Assembly: GCF_030413615.1 (NCBI RefSeq)
Contig: NZ_CP129236.1
Coordinates: forward strand, 3,948,291-4,012,290
Length of the DNA stretch: 64,000 nt
DNA from: Planococcus shixiaomingii
Lineage (GTDB): Bacteria > Bacillota > Bacilli > Bacillales_A > Planococcaceae
Direction: 5' to 3'
Below the pieces are notes generated by a model. It searched no databases and had not been told where the DNA came from. It saw only the letters and a program-made list of their open reading frames with translations. Made by a program: the position numbers and the translations under genes. Positions 19,433 to 29,580 of the stretch are shown here, in pieces. Position 1 is the first letter of the stretch, and each line of letters starts with the position of its first letter.

Positions 19433-19471
19433 TTATTCATGGTACGGCTCACCATAGAATATCTAAATAAG
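19433..19471. repeat. Degenerate third copy of the rlmH attachment site
   Basis: Read on the minus strand this segment ends GGTGAGCCGTACCATGAATAA, matching the last codons of rlmH (Gly-Glu-Pro-Tyr-His then stop) with four changes in the 22-base core. Over 39 positions it also matches the distal site 23984-24022 at 30 positions, including ATTTAGATA upstream, which the rlmH copy lacks. It lies in the otherwise featureless gap 19043-19533. Confidence 0.55.
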
Positions 19472-19533
19472 GTTTTTAAATCCATTAGGAACTGACTTTC
19501 GAAAATAAAAGAGGAATCCCTATGAAGGAATCC

Positions 19534-19905
19534 TCATACATTTTTGGTAATAGCGTAGTACTTTATATTCTCCTTTCCCCATTCGTACATCATTAGAACG
19601 ATCGGCATCAGGCTTTCCCCTAAATTTGTTAAAGAATATTCTACTCTCGGTGGAACTTCGGGGAATACTTTTCGATGGACAATCCCATCCTCTTCTAACT
19701 CCCTAATTTGAGTGGTTAAGACCTTATGTGTAATTTTTGGAAGCAATCGATTAATATCGCTAAATCGTAAAACGCCCTCTGTGGCTAAATGATAAATAAT
19801 AATGATTTTCCATTTTCCGCTAATAAGAGATAAGGTTAATTCTTTTTCACAATTAAACTCGCCGCTTTTAATTTTCCTTTTTATTTCTGACCGCAAGTCA
19901 TCCAT
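19534..19905 (-). CDS. HxlR-family winged-helix regulator
   Basis: A 123-residue regulator. [58 protein letters not shown] is the standard HxlR (DUF24/MarR-like) winged helix, with the early cysteine that in several family members senses electrophiles. HxlR itself responds to formaldehyde in B. subtilis. The divergent neighbour 220 bases away is a formaldehyde dehydrogenase, so a role as its formaldehyde- or electrophile-responsive regulator is a reasonable inference. RBS AAGGGGAAG precedes the ATG. Confidence 0.85.
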   Translation of the reverse strand: MDDLRSEIKRKIKSGEFNCEKELTLSLISGKWKIIIIYHLATEGVLRFSDINRLLPKITHKVLTTQIRELEEDGIVHRKVFPEVPPRVEYSLTNLGESLMPIVLMMYEWGKENIKYYAITKNV

Positions 19906-20124
19906 TGGACTTCCCCTTCCCTTGTGGTGCTTAAAAGTATCCTTTTGGTAACCTTCTCACAAAAAAGTGCCTTCTTCCAATGAAAAGAATTATATTTTAG
20001 AATATATAGAATATAATAAATATTTATATTGCCTCTATAGTTGTTTCGATTCTCATCTTTAAAGCAGGATGGGCATAAGGATTAGATCTTGTATTTGAAA
20101 AAAACAGGATAGGAGATGACAGGA

Positions 20125-21339
20125 ATGGCAGGAAACAGAGCGGTTGTATACAGAGGTGCAGGAACTGTAACGGTTGAAGATATTAGTTATCCTGAATTAA
20201 TTATTAGGGACGGCCCTGGGGTAAACCGTTTGAATGTAGGACGTAAATGTGAACACGGGGTAATTGTGAAAGTCGTTGTAACGAATATTTGCGGAAGCGA
20301 TCAACATATGGTGCGAGGACGCACTACAGCTCCTTCAGGGCTCGTGTTAGGCCATGAAATTACAGGTGAAGTCATTGAAGTGGGACGCGATGTTGAATTC
20401 ATTAAAAAAGGGGATCTGGTGTCTGTACCCTTTAATATCGCTTGCGGCCGCTGCCGCAGCTGCAAAGAGCGCGACACACATATCTGCGAGAATGTAAATC
20501 CGGATCGTCCCGGATCTGCTTATGGCTATGTAGACATGGGCGGATGGGTCGGCGGCCAATCCGAATATGTAATGGTCCCTTATGCAGATTTCCAATTGCT
20601 GAAATTTCCGGATAAAGATCAGGCGATGGAAAAAATACTCGATTTAACGATGCTTTCTGATATTTTTCCAACGGGTTATCATGGTGCAATAAGTGCCGGT
20701 GTCAGACCAGGATCTACCGTCTATGTTGCGGGGGCCGGCCCTGTAGGTTTAGCCGCTGCCCACTCCGCCCAGCTTCTAGGAGCCTCTGTTGTAATTGTGG
20801 GTGATTTGAATGGCGAACGCCTTGCACAAGCCAGAAGCTTCGGCTGTGAAACCGTAAACCTAAGGGAACATCCGGATCTCGGGGAGCAAATTGCTCAAAT
20901 CTTAGGTGTGCCAGAAGTTGATTGCGCTATTGACTGCGTTGGCTTTGAAGCCAGTGGACATGGTGAAGGAGCCGGTGAAGCACCCGCTATTGTGTTGAAC
21001 TCCATTATGGAAGTTACTCGCGCAGGCGGCCGTCTTGGCATACCCGGACTCTATGTAACGGGTGATCCAGGCGCTGTTGATGAAGATGCGAAAATTGGAA
21101 CCTTAAAAGTGCGCTTAGGGCTTGGCTGGGCAAAAGCACATACTTTTGTAACGGGCCAAACACCGGTTATGAGATATCATCGCGACTTGATGATGTCCAT
21201 CTTAAGCGGAAAAGCGCAAATTGCCAAAGCGGTAAATGCCACGGTGATTTCGCTGGATCAGGCACCTGGGGCTTATGCTGAATTTGACCAAGGAGCTTCC
21301 AAGAAGTTTGTCATTGATCCCCATGGAGTTTTTAAATAA
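20125..21339 (+). CDS. fdhA: Glutathione-independent formaldehyde dehydrogenase, zinc-dependent
   Basis: A 404-residue medium-chain zinc dehydrogenase. Catalytic zinc ligands lie in NICGSDQHM and LGHEITGE; the structural zinc site is the four-cysteine lobe CGRCRSCKERDTHIC; the NAD fold shows AGAGPVGLAAA. The start MAGNRAVVYRGAGTV and length match Pseudomonas-type FdhA, which dismutates or oxidises formaldehyde to formate with tightly bound NAD. The ATG at 20125 is well spaced from AGGATAGGAG; the upstream ATG at 20116 is too close. Followed by a GlcG-like gene in the same transcript. Confidence 0.88.
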   Translation: MAGNRAVVYRGAGTVTVEDISYPELIIRDGPGVNRLNVGRKCEHGVIVKVVVTNICGSDQHMVRGRTTAPSGLVLGHEITGEVIEVGRDVEFIKKGDLVSVPFNIACGRCRSCKERDTHICENVNPDRPGSAYGYVDMGGWVGGQSEYVMVPYADFQLLKFPDKDQAMEKILDLTMLSDIFPTGYHGAISAGVRPGSTVYVAGAGPVGLAAAHSAQLLGASVVIVGDLNGERLAQARSFGCETVNLREHPDLGEQIAQILGVPEVDCAIDCVGFEASGHGEGAGEAPAIVLNSIMEVTRAGGRLGIPGLYVTGDPGAVDEDAKIGTLKVRLGLGWAKAHTFVTGQTPVMRYHRDLMMSILSGKAQIAKAVNATVISLDQAPGAYAEFDQGASKKFVIDPHGVFK

Positions 21340-21384
21340 GTAGGATTTTTTCAATGTATCCATTAGAAAAGGAGTTTCGTTCCT

Positions 21385-21804
21385 ATGTATAAAATCACTC
21401 TAGATTTAGCAAAAGAAATTATGGCGGGTGCGGAAGAAGAAGCAAAAAATATCGGGGTTGCCATGGTTATTACTGTTGTAGATGATGGCGGAAATCTGAT
21501 CGCCATTCACCGGATGGATGATGCTTGGCTTGCGAGTATTGATATTGCCCAAAATAAAGCATGGACAGCCGTAGCTTTAAAAATGCCTACAGCAGCCCTG
21601 GCTGATGCAACTGTTCCTGCAGCTGAACTTTTCGGATTAAATACGACCAATAATGGACGCCTTGTCGTCTTTGGTGGAGGGATTCCCCTTCTGGTTGAAG
21701 GAAAAGTAGTGGGAGCAATAGGAGTCAGCGGAAGTTCAGTTCCTCATGATGTTCAAGTCGCGGAAGCCGGCGTAAATACATTTAATAAGCAACTAGCGCA
21801 ATAG
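21385..21804 (+). CDS. GlcG/HbpS family heme-binding-like protein
   Basis: A 139-residue protein of the GlcG/HbpS (DUF336) family: LDLAKEIMAGAEEEAKNIGV, VVDDGGNLIAIHRMDDAWLASIDIAQNKAWTA and GGIPLLVEGKVVGAIGVSGSS are the conserved strands. Members bind heme or cofactors or occur beside oxidoreductases; the role here is unknown. It follows fdhA by 45 bases with its own ribosome site and shares its terminator, so it is likely a partner of the dehydrogenase. Confidence 0.85.
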   Translation: MYKITLDLAKEIMAGAEEEAKNIGVAMVITVVDDGGNLIAIHRMDDAWLASIDIAQNKAWTAVALKMPTAALADATVPAAELFGLNTTNNGRLVVFGGGIPLLVEGKVVGAIGVSGSSVPHDVQVAEAGVNTFNKQLAQ

Positions 21805-21961
21805 TAAATTGCTCAGCCCACTTGAAAAGCTGTTCTAAAGTTTCTTTGAGGTCTTGATTAGAGTATTTCCAAAGATTAAACCCTGTCAATATTGCTTGTT
21901 TTATGACAAGGTCCATAAGATTGATGTTTGCACAGATATTCCGGCAGTTAATCCATTAATC

Positions 21962-22007
21962 AAAAAAAGTGTAGTCTTCTCATTAGAAGAAGACTACACT
22001 TTTTTAA
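21962..22007. terminator. Terminator after fdhA and the GlcG-like gene
   Basis: Strong hairpin AAAAAAGTGTAGTCTTCT / AGAAGACTACACTTTTTT. Confidence 0.9.
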
Positions 22008-22022
22008 TAAACTCTATAAACG

Positions 22023-22075
22023 AAAAAACATCTGCCTTAAGCTTCTATGTAAGAAGAAAAAGGCAGGCGTTTTTC
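22023..22075 (-). terminator. Terminator of the DUF1846 gene
   Basis: Arms AAAAAACATCTGCCTT and AAGGCAGGCGTTTTT with a larger internal loop, directly past the stop codon. Confidence 0.7.
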
Positions 22076-22080
22076 AAAAC

Positions 22081-23589
22081 CTAATTGTAATACAGGTTCT
22101 CAGTTGGATATACCGGGTCATTGGTGATGTCGATTCCAAGCTTCTTAAAGGTCTGCTCGTTTTCCCTATTCAATATAACCGTGGAATGCGCTTGTGTATC
22201 TTTTAAATTTGGCAATTGCTTATAAGCCAGCTCAGAAGTAGGGTTGGTGACCGCACTGATTGCCAGTGCAATCAGCACTTCATTGGCGCTTAACGTCGGA
22301 ACTCGGCTGTTCAAATCATCGGTTTTCAACCGTTGAATCGTCTGCAGAATCATCGGCGACAACAAATTAATTTCATCGGAAATATTGGTCAATTTCTTCA
22401 ACCCATTCAGAATCGCGGCTGCCGAAGCATCCATCAAAGTTGTCGTTCGACCGGTGATCATCTCACCATTTGGCAGTTCTATCGCAATTACGGCTTGTAA
22501 ATTCGTGCTATCCATACTTTCTTGAATCGCTTTCGCATAATTACGAGCCGGCAATACGGGTGCCCGATCCTCTTTCTTTAAGTCAGTCTCTTCCAGAATC
22601 ACTTGCATGTGGCGTACACTATCTTCATCAGCAAGCCCTTTTTTATAGTCGTTCTCTACGACGAAACTGCGCCGAATGATTTCCTGCTTGGCAGCTTCCT
22701 GTACGACCATATCGTCGGTGATGCCCGATTTCAGACGATTAACACCCATATCAGTCGGTGAGCTGTAAACAGACTCTTTACCAGTAATCCTTTCAATAAT
22801 CCGTTTGATGACAGGAAACGTCTCAATATCACGATTGTAATTGATCGCTACTTTCCCGTATGCTTCATAGTGATAATTATCAATCATATTTACGTCTTTC
22901 AAATCGACGGTAGCCGCTTCATAAGCGATGTTTACCGGGTGCTTTAACGGCAAGTTCCAAACCGGAAAAGTCTCAAACTTCGCATAGCCGACTTTATTCC
23001 CCAATTTATTCTCATGGTACATTTGGTTAAGGCAGGTGGCAAGCTTTCCGCTGTTTGGGCCAGGTGCCGTTACTACCACGATTGGCTTTGTGGTTTTAAT
23101 ATAGGGATTCGTCGCAAATCCCTCTTCCCCAAGGACCGCGTCCACACTTGTAGGGTAACCTTTGATTTCACTGTGGATACAGACGTTAATTCCGCTTCTC
23201 TCAAGCTTTGTCATAAATACTTTGGCTGTTGGTTGTCCTTGATAACGAGTGATCAAGACACTGTTGACAGAAATGCCATATGCCCGATATTCATCGATTA
23301 AGCGCAAAACATCTTGGTCATAAGTGATGCCGTAATCTTCACGGACTTTGTTCCGTTCGATGTCTCCAGCGTACACACAAATGATGATTTCCGCATTTTC
23401 TTTCAGCGTATGCAATAGTTTGATTTTGGCATCTTCATCAAATCCAGGCAAGACACGCTTGGCATGTTTGTCACCTATCAATTTTCCGCCAAATTCCAAG
23501 TAAAGTTTATCATACTGCTGCACCCGTTCTAGGATGTAGGCAGATTGTTCTTGCAGATATTTCTCCGTATCAAATCCAATTTTTTTCAT
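22081..23589 (-). CDS. DUF1846 domain-containing protein
   Basis: A 502-residue cytoplasmic protein. [20 protein letters not shown] at the start, [18 protein letters not shown] and the phosphate-loop-like [19 protein letters not shown] match the DUF1846 family, universal-length proteins of about 500 residues with no assigned reaction. [16 protein letters not shown] is another conserved block. Codon use and base composition resemble the chromosome rather than the AT-rich island to its right. Monocistronic. Confidence 0.85.
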   Translation of the reverse strand: MKKIGFDTEKYLQEQSAYILERVQQYDKLYLEFGGKLIGDKHAKRVLPGFDEDAKIKLLHTLKENAEIIICVYAGDIERNKVREDYGITYDQDVLRLIDEYRAYGISVNSVLITRYQGQPTAKVFMTKLERSGINVCIHSEIKGYPTSVDAVLGEEGFATNPYIKTTKPIVVVTAPGPNSGKLATCLNQMYHENKLGNKVGYAKFETFPVWNLPLKHPVNIAYEAATVDLKDVNMIDNYHYEAYGKVAINYNRDIETFPVIKRIIERITGKESVYSSPTDMGVNRLKSGITDDMVVQEAAKQEIIRRSFVVENDYKKGLADEDSVRHMQVILEETDLKKEDRAPVLPARNYAKAIQESMDSTNLQAVIAIELPNGEMITGRTTTLMDASAAAILNGLKKLTNISDEINLLSPMILQTIQRLKTDDLNSRVPTLSANEVLIALAISAVTNPTSELAYKQLPNLKDTQAHSTVILNRENEQTFKKLGIDITNDPVYPTENLYYN

Positions 23590-23973
23590 TCAATTCCCGT
23601 CCCGTCTTCTATACTTCAAGCTTTCTCTTATCCAGATAGATAAAAACGCCTTAAGAGAAAATACTAACTAAAATCCATCTTTTATCATTATAAATTTTTG
23701 AAAAAAAAAGTAAATCGGTCCAATTGCTTCATTAATTGGGTTATCCTAATAAGCGCAGTGGCCTTACCATGGATGTATTCGACTAAAACAACGGAATTCA
23801 GGCCAATGTTTAGCAAATCCAAACGACAAAAACCCTGTTTCCCTTGGATAGGTTTCAATAACTGAATTAATTTGATTTATCGGTGTAAAGAAAACATTAG
23901 AATTCGATTTAATAACTGTATTGTCTTTAGCATTTGGACAAAACATGCATAAGTTAGAGTTTATTTAATAGTA

Positions 23974-24001
23974 TAAACCTCATTTACTTATGATACGGTT
24001 C
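23974..24001. repeat. Distal attachment site of the rlmH-integrated island (28-bp direct repeat)
   Basis: Identical in all 28 positions to 30908-30935, which spans the last codons of rlmH. The minus strand reads GAACCGTATCATAAGTAAAT within the repeat; the core resembles the SCC attachment core TATCATAAGTAA. It lies in the 540-base gap 23590-24127, which otherwise contains AT-rich sequence and no gene I can support. Confidence 0.85.
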
Positions 24002-24127
24002 TCCGTAGTGTATCTAAATGAGAAAACGAAATTAATTAAAGAACTTTATTTTTCATACTATAAATCTTTGAGAATCTTCTTAACTTATTCCAATGCTTAT
24101 TATTTAAACTTTCTCCTTGGCTTCTTA

Positions 24128-27100
24128 CTAAAGAATATTTTCTCTCAGCATATATCCAGCAACTGATCCTTTCTCTACTAAAAAATCTAATATGATCAGT
24201 ACTTCTTGTTTTAATTTTGCTTCTCTTTTTATCCTCTCACGATTTTGATAAATATGGCTTCTCATTAAATTTTCTAAATAGTAGATTGTATCGCTCTTTA
24301 ATTTATTTTGTCTCACCTGTGGATGCTCAATTAAGATTCTTGAAATCCAAGTAACTCCGTCAAAAAGATATCTGCGTCCAATTCCATTCAGTAACTTTGA
24401 TATCGAGTATAAAACAGCAGAAGATTCCCCCATATTTCTAGCTATTCTATTAAAAAATCTTTTATTGATTTCTTTAAGTGTCTCCCATTCAGTAACATTT
24501 TCACTCCATAGCGATTGGGCAAACAGATAACTCTCAATAATTTTTTGATTGTAATAGCTGTCACCCGATCTCTTGCCTAAATAAATTACTCTATCATAAA
24601 ACAACTCCCATACTAACCAGAAATTATCATAAGTTTTTAATTGATCTTCAGCCATAATAAATTCTTTAAATAGATCTGCTAATGATTCATTGCTATTAAA
24701 ACCTTCAATAAATGGTTTTAGATAGACATAAACATCATCTCGTGGAGAAGACAAAACAACTCTAACGAATTTCCTGAAGAAATTATGAGCTATTTGATAA
24801 TCAACTTCGTCCTCTCTATTTCTAGATAATAATCTCTTTGCAAAAGAAGATATAATTTCTTGAGTAATCATTTTATGAGATTCATTAGAAATTTTTAAGG
24901 GCATCAATTGAAATGCTTTTCCGAGCGTAATTAAACTTATACCTCTTATATTTCTAATTTCATCAACAGTAATAGAATTTGCAATAATCTTTTCAATATC
25001 TTTTTCATAATTCGTTACAAATTTTTCTAATATATCCTTCTGATATAGTTCCCGATTATTTTTTTGATAGTTTTCTTGCCTTATTTCTTCTCGCATCACA
25101 TCAAACTTCGGTTTTAAAAACAAAAAACCAAGAAGTAAAGATTGAGCGTCATCAAAATTTATACTCCATAAATTACTATAAATCGTGTTTACTGAGTAAT
25201 CAGAGAAACTAGCATTCATTCCTAGAGGATGAGAGTCGAATAAAATTAACAGTAGTATTGCTTTTATTTTTTCTTTTTCTTCAGGAAATTTCTCTAACAT
25301 ATAAGGTAAAATAGAAATTGCTGCTTCAACACCATCACCTATTTGATAAGTGTATTTAGCTGTAAAAGAGGAAGATGCAAAATCTAATATTACGTTGATA
25401 CATAGTTTCTTTTCAGCTTCTGTTAATTCATTATAATAATCTCTAATCATAACAGCACATACCGTTGGTAGGATTGATTTGTTAGCAAAAGAAAGACTTT
25501 TTTTTGCTTGGTAGCTAAGAATCTCTTCTACCTCCTTAAGTGCATGTTTAGGATTATTTTCATATTGAGTATACTCTTTATATTTTTCATCTTTTACAAA
25601 TCGATAATCAGACCATAATTTTAATGAAGTATATTTCATAGCTTCAGAACTTTCTTGAAGAGAGGATTCACTATATTCTATTAAGTCAGAATCGATTTCT
25701 GGATTGAAATTTATCTGTAATCCTTCATCTACTTTTTCAACTGTAGGGTTCATTTTTCTTCTATCCATTCTAGCAAGATAGAGTCTCCAAGTATTGTGGT
25801 CTTCCAAAGGGTGGTTTTTAAGTTCTTCATAATATTTATCAAAAATAGACCATATAGTCTTTTGTCTTTCTTCTACTTCTTCATCTGTTACATCTTTTCC
25901 CTTGAAAAACTGATAGGACAAAGCAAGTTGTTCAAGTGTTTTTCTTCTATGATCTTCATTATATGAATTTTTTCTTTCCTCTTCATGAACCATATATTCT
26001 GGTATAATTCCCGCTCCAAATGAAAATTGAAAGCTTGCTGATGGTTCTAGTACCATTCTATGAGTATCATACAAAAAGAATTCTTTTGTTTGAAATAAAA
26101 CTTTAGCAACATTGAAAGTTTTATCAGGGTGAGCTAAGACTATACTTACTATCATTGCGGTTATTGAAGACGATTTGGAGTTTCTTATTAAATATAAAAG
26201 GTTACTTTCCAATATTTTTGAATCGGTATTCTTTGCTATTTCAAGAAGAAACTTTTCTAATGCCATATGAATGGATTGAAATAAATCAGGGGCGACTTGG
26301 GTTCCTCTATATGTGCTCCAAAGTCTCATACTTACATATTGGCTTATGGCACGAGAATCAACAACAATTTCTACTTCTTCGACCGCCCCTTTGTCTAAAT
26401 CTGATTCTACATAGCATTCAACTGACTTATTTATAAATCTAAGTAGAAAGTCTACTGTTTCTTTAAATGAATATTGTAACAGCCAATAAATAGGTGTTTG
26501 AAACGCACTTGGAGGAGAATAATCTCTATGACTGGCTTTCTCTATACCAAAATACTTTTCAACACCAAGATCCATACTATAACGGAATGGATGAGGTTTT
26601 TCCGGAAGGTAAGACCAATATAAATTCGCTAACTTTATTACATAACCAGGAAGCGCTTTTATAACTTCTTGATTTTCGCCTATTTTCGTTAAAATTGCCT
26701 TCACTAGCTCATAATAAGGATCTTGATAATTCTTCCATCTATTTTTTAATATCTCCTCAAACAGAGTAGAAAGCTCCGCCTTTATTTCAGCAGATCCATT
26801 CAATATCGTTTGAATAAGTTTTTTCTCAATATCTTCTTTTCTAGAGAAATAAGTGTCTTTTTCAAGAATTCTTTGATAATGAGACAAGGCAATTAAAGCC
26901 GATAATTTTGTCGTTTCGCCTTGTTTAAATTTGCTATTCCATTCGTTTATTACTGGTAGTAAGAAATTAAGCTCATCTATTACAAAGTTGTCTTTATGTT
27001 TATAAATTAATCTTATTATACTTCCCCAGCCTTTTCCTTGTGGCTTTGTAAATACATACTGCACAAAAGAACTCGAGTTTTTATTAAAACCAACTAATTT

Positions 27101-28834
27101 CAAATAATCTTCATCGACTTCCTTACAAGCAATCCTCAATAGAAAAGTTATTTGTTTTAAAAGGCTTCGATTATTCTCAAGCAACTTCTCTTCAAACATA
27201 TTTACAAAAAAATCGGATTCCGATGACAATAGTACTGATACTAAAATTTCATCTTTCCAAAAATTAGGAATTTCATTATCCTCTATTATTTCTTCTATAA
27301 AATTCTCAATTGAACTATTTTCATCTAACAGTTGCTCAGACACCCATTTTCTTAAACTGCGACGAACCGGGAGTGATTCCCCAATATTAGCAAAAAAGTC
27401 ACGGTAACTTTTTTGTCTGATAAACTCAACATCTATTATTTTTTCCAAGGCCCATTCTTCATAAATATCATGAGAAATAAAGTAACCTGCTGTTTCATAT
27501 CCTAAAATCCCATCTTGCACTAAAAAATTAATGGCAGGATCAATACTCTCCGGCAAAATAAAAAACTGACCTTCACTTACTCTCTGAAAAGCAATTTTCA
27601 TAAAACATTGTTCTCTGCTTGGCTGCGATTTTTTTATTATTTTATTCCACAATTTTTCTTTAAAGTCTTTGTAATTGACTACTTTCTCACTACTATTAAA
27701 CTTTAGGTATTCATTTAAATAAAAAAGATTTCTTAGTAACTCTAATAATTTCGTATCAACTGGCAATGTAAAATTATAAACTTGAGAGTTGATTATCAGT
27801 TCTTCTATACTCAGAATTTCAATATAAAATTTGATGGGCTTGACTTGATATTGATCAATAAACTGCATGTCCAAATCCGACAAATAATTACTTCTTGCTG
27901 TAAATATAATTTTCCACTTATTCTTTAATAGTACAGAGACAAATTCTTTGAACGGGTCTGTATTTTCTAGATCTAACAATTTTTCAGCCGAATCAATAAC
28001 TACTAATTTTTTTTCTTCTTTATGAACTTTAATAAAATCCTGCAAACTATACTCACCAAATAAGTTGTCTATATTATTTGTTTCGAACTCACTGGATTTA
28101 AAAATATAAAGAGGAATGTTTTCTTTTTGTTCCTCATATAACCTTTTAATGACCGCAGTTTTTCCTACTCCACCTGGACCAGTTATCATCAATACGTTTT
28201 CGTTTTCAATTTCTCTTAATATCCTATCAAGAAGATTATCTCGATTTATTTCTATTTTTTTACCTTGGTAGTTCATAGATGTTTGGATATTCTCTAAAAT
28301 CGTTTCGGTATGAACTTGTTTTTCCGACAATAGTTGAAAAATACTCTTATCAAAGCTAAAGAAATGTCGAACCATTAAATCGTTTGTCACTGTAACAAAA
28401 GATGACTCAAAGAAACTTGCTGTCCTCCATTCGATTTGGAGACCAAGCTCTCTAGCTTTGTTCTCAATATCTACTTTTGCTTGAGGATCATTTTGTTCAG
28501 GATTACGAGGATTATGACTTTGACCCCATTCTCCGTTTGTATAAAAGATAATTTTGCTTAAATCTATATAGTCTCTTTTGCTTTTAATCAAAGTACTAAT
28601 CAAGTCGCTTTTATGATCCGATAAAGTTGTTTCATAAAATTTTGCTTGCCATCCTATAATTTCTTTTCCTATAGAAACTGGATTAGTCTCAATACCGGAT
28701 TGATTCTTATATCTAAAAACACCAAATTCTTTTCCAAACTCTTCACAAAATAAAAGATAGCATAGCCATTCAAAATTATTTTGAGGATTCTCGCTGAACT
28801 TTGCTTTAAAAATGTTCCAATCTGGCTTAATCAT
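24128..28834 (-). CDS. Large STAND NTPase with N-terminal nuclease-like domain, Avs-like antiphage protein
   Basis: A 1568-residue protein. Residues about 1-155 look like a PD-(D/E)xK (Mrr/Cap4-like) nuclease: Glu49 in GIETN, then GWQAKFYE with Gln63-Ala-Lys65 as the QxK end of the motif. A P-loop STAND ATPase follows: Walker A GPGGVGKT at 219-226, Walker B LVVIDSAEKLLD at about 277-288, and FTAR at 311-314. The long helical remainder (about 360-1568) has no named repeats but fits the sensor region of Avs proteins. Length and layout are closest to Avs4, which recognises phage portal protein; subtype is inference. Start ATG follows AAAGGAAC. AT-rich codon use marks it as acquired. Confidence 0.72.
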   Translation of the reverse strand: MIKPDWNIFKAKFSENPQNNFEWLCYLLFCEEFGKEFGVFRYKNQSGIETNPVSIGKEIIGWQAKFYETTLSDHKSDLISTLIKSKRDYIDLSKIIFYTNGEWGQSHNPRNPEQNDPQAKVDIENKARELGLQIEWRTASFFESSFVTVTNDLMVRHFFSFDKSIFQLLSEKQVHTETILENIQTSMNYQGKKIEINRDNLLDRILREIENENVLMITGPGGVGKTAVIKRLYEEQKENIPLYIFKSSEFETNNIDNLFGEYSLQDFIKVHKEEKKLVVIDSAEKLLDLENTDPFKEFVSVLLKNKWKIIFTARSNYLSDLDMQFIDQYQVKPIKFYIEILSIEELIINSQVYNFTLPVDTKLLELLRNLFYLNEYLKFNSSEKVVNYKDFKEKLWNKIIKKSQPSREQCFMKIAFQRVSEGQFFILPESIDPAINFLVQDGILGYETAGYFISHDIYEEWALEKIIDVEFIRQKSYRDFFANIGESLPVRRSLRKWVSEQLLDENSSIENFIEEIIEDNEIPNFWKDEILVSVLLSSESDFFVNMFEEKLLENNRSLLKQITFLLRIACKEVDEDYLKLVGFNKNSSSFVQYVFTKPQGKGWGSIIRLIYKHKDNFVIDELNFLLPVINEWNSKFKQGETTKLSALIALSHYQRILEKDTYFSRKEDIEKKLIQTILNGSAEIKAELSTLFEEILKNRWKNYQDPYYELVKAILTKIGENQEVIKALPGYVIKLANLYWSYLPEKPHPFRYSMDLGVEKYFGIEKASHRDYSPPSAFQTPIYWLLQYSFKETVDFLLRFINKSVECYVESDLDKGAVEEVEIVVDSRAISQYVSMRLWSTYRGTQVAPDLFQSIHMALEKFLLEIAKNTDSKILESNLLYLIRNSKSSSITAMIVSIVLAHPDKTFNVAKVLFQTKEFFLYDTHRMVLEPSASFQFSFGAGIIPEYMVHEEERKNSYNEDHRRKTLEQLALSYQFFKGKDVTDEEVEERQKTIWSIFDKYYEELKNHPLEDHNTWRLYLARMDRRKMNPTVEKVDEGLQINFNPEIDSDLIEYSESSLQESSEAMKYTSLKLWSDYRFVKDEKYKEYTQYENNPKHALKEVEEILSYQAKKSLSFANKSILPTVCAVMIRDYYNELTEAEKKLCINVILDFASSSFTAKYTYQIGDGVEAAISILPYMLEKFPEEKEKIKAILLLILFDSHPLGMNASFSDYSVNTIYSNLWSINFDDAQSLLLGFLFLKPKFDVMREEIRQENYQKNNRELYQKDILEKFVTNYEKDIEKIIANSITVDEIRNIRGISLITLGKAFQLMPLKISNESHKMITQEIISSFAKRLLSRNREDEVDYQIAHNFFRKFVRVVLSSPRDDVYVYLKPFIEGFNSNESLADLFKEFIMAEDQLKTYDNFWLVWELFYDRVIYLGKRSGDSYYNQKIIESYLFAQSLWSENVTEWETLKEINKRFFNRIARNMGESSAVLYSISKLLNGIGRRYLFDGVTWISRILIEHPQVRQNKLKSDTIYYLENLMRSHIYQNRERIKREAKLKQEVLIILDFLVEKGSVAGYMLRENIL

Positions 28835-29046
28835 TAATATGTTCCTTTCTACTTTATATTTCGAAAATTGAATTCTACATAATTTAAAGAGAAGACGTTT
28901 TATTAATTTTTAAACAATTAACCACTTCTACTAAACATACACTTTCATTATTCCTTAATAAAGTACTCTCATTATTACACTTTAGAATTTTCTTCCAATG
29001 ATGTAAAATGATGATTAACATAATAGAATCGTAAAGTGGTGATAAT
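28835..29046. promoter_or_regulatory. Divergent promoter region of the defence cargo
   Basis: A 212-base AT-rich gap from which the Avs-like gene reads left and the membrane/DGQHR pair reads right. It must hold both promoters; I cannot assign -35/-10 elements with confidence. Confidence 0.45.
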
Positions 29047-29580
29047 TTGAAGAAGCTATTCAAACCATTTAAAATAATACCGAAAATTCAAGGTCAAATG
29101 TTAGTGTGGTTAGTTTTAATTCCTATTTTTGGTCAATTGGGAATTATTGCAACAATAATAAAGAATCCTAAAATTGCTTCAGTTGAAAATGTTACGTCTG
29201 GAAATTTTTATACATTCTCAATAGCTCTATTAGCTTCGAGTATTCTAACTTTGGCGATTCAGTTGATGAACGACTATGACTCTGATTCCGATTCTTCATT
29301 CAAAACTTTTAAAATCGGTTCAATTATTGTTGCTTTTTTATTTATAGTAATAATGGTTATTGGTTTTTCTACACTAGACAGTTTTAGTATATCGGGAACT
29401 ATTGTACAACTATTTCTTTATTTCTGTTCTATAATCATGAGCGTCTATTTTCTTTGCGTTGAATATATTCAAAAAGATGACGATGACAATTACAAAGATT
29501 TGGCTGACGCAGCTATAAACAGTCTTTTTCACAAAACTAAAAAAACTCCAGATTCAGATGGGAGAGGAATTGATGTATGA
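29047..29580 (+). CDS. Four-helix membrane protein, first gene of a DGQHR pair
   Basis: A 177-residue protein starting at TTG, with GTGGTG as a weak ribosome site. Four hydrophobic segments are visible: about 18-38 (QMLVWLVLIPIFGQLGIIATI), 54-74, 88-108 (IGSIIVAFLFIVIMVIGFS) and 117-138. A highly acidic loop (NDYDSDSDSS) separates helices 2 and 3, and an acidic cytosolic tail follows helix 4. I recognise no family. Its stop overlaps the start of the DGQHR gene by four bases (ATGA), so the two products are made together. By analogy with other two-gene defence units it could be a membrane effector; this is inference. Confidence 0.7.
   Translation: MKKLFKPFKIIPKIQGQMLVWLVLIPIFGQLGIIATIIKNPKIASVENVTSGNFYTFSIALLASSILTLAIQLMNDYDSDSDSSFKTFKIGSIIVAFLFIVIMVIGFSTLDSFSISGTIVQLFLYFCSIIMSVYFLCVEYIQKDDDDNYKDLADAAINSLFHKTKKTPDSDGRGIDV

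Noticed and set aside
21854..22084. 76-codon plus-strand open frame
   Set aside because: It runs through the terminators at 21962-22007 and 22023-22075, and its sequence resembles no protein.
23764..23946. 60-codon minus-strand open frame near the distal attachment site
   Set aside because: No ribosome site or recognisable family; likely chance in AT-rich DNA.
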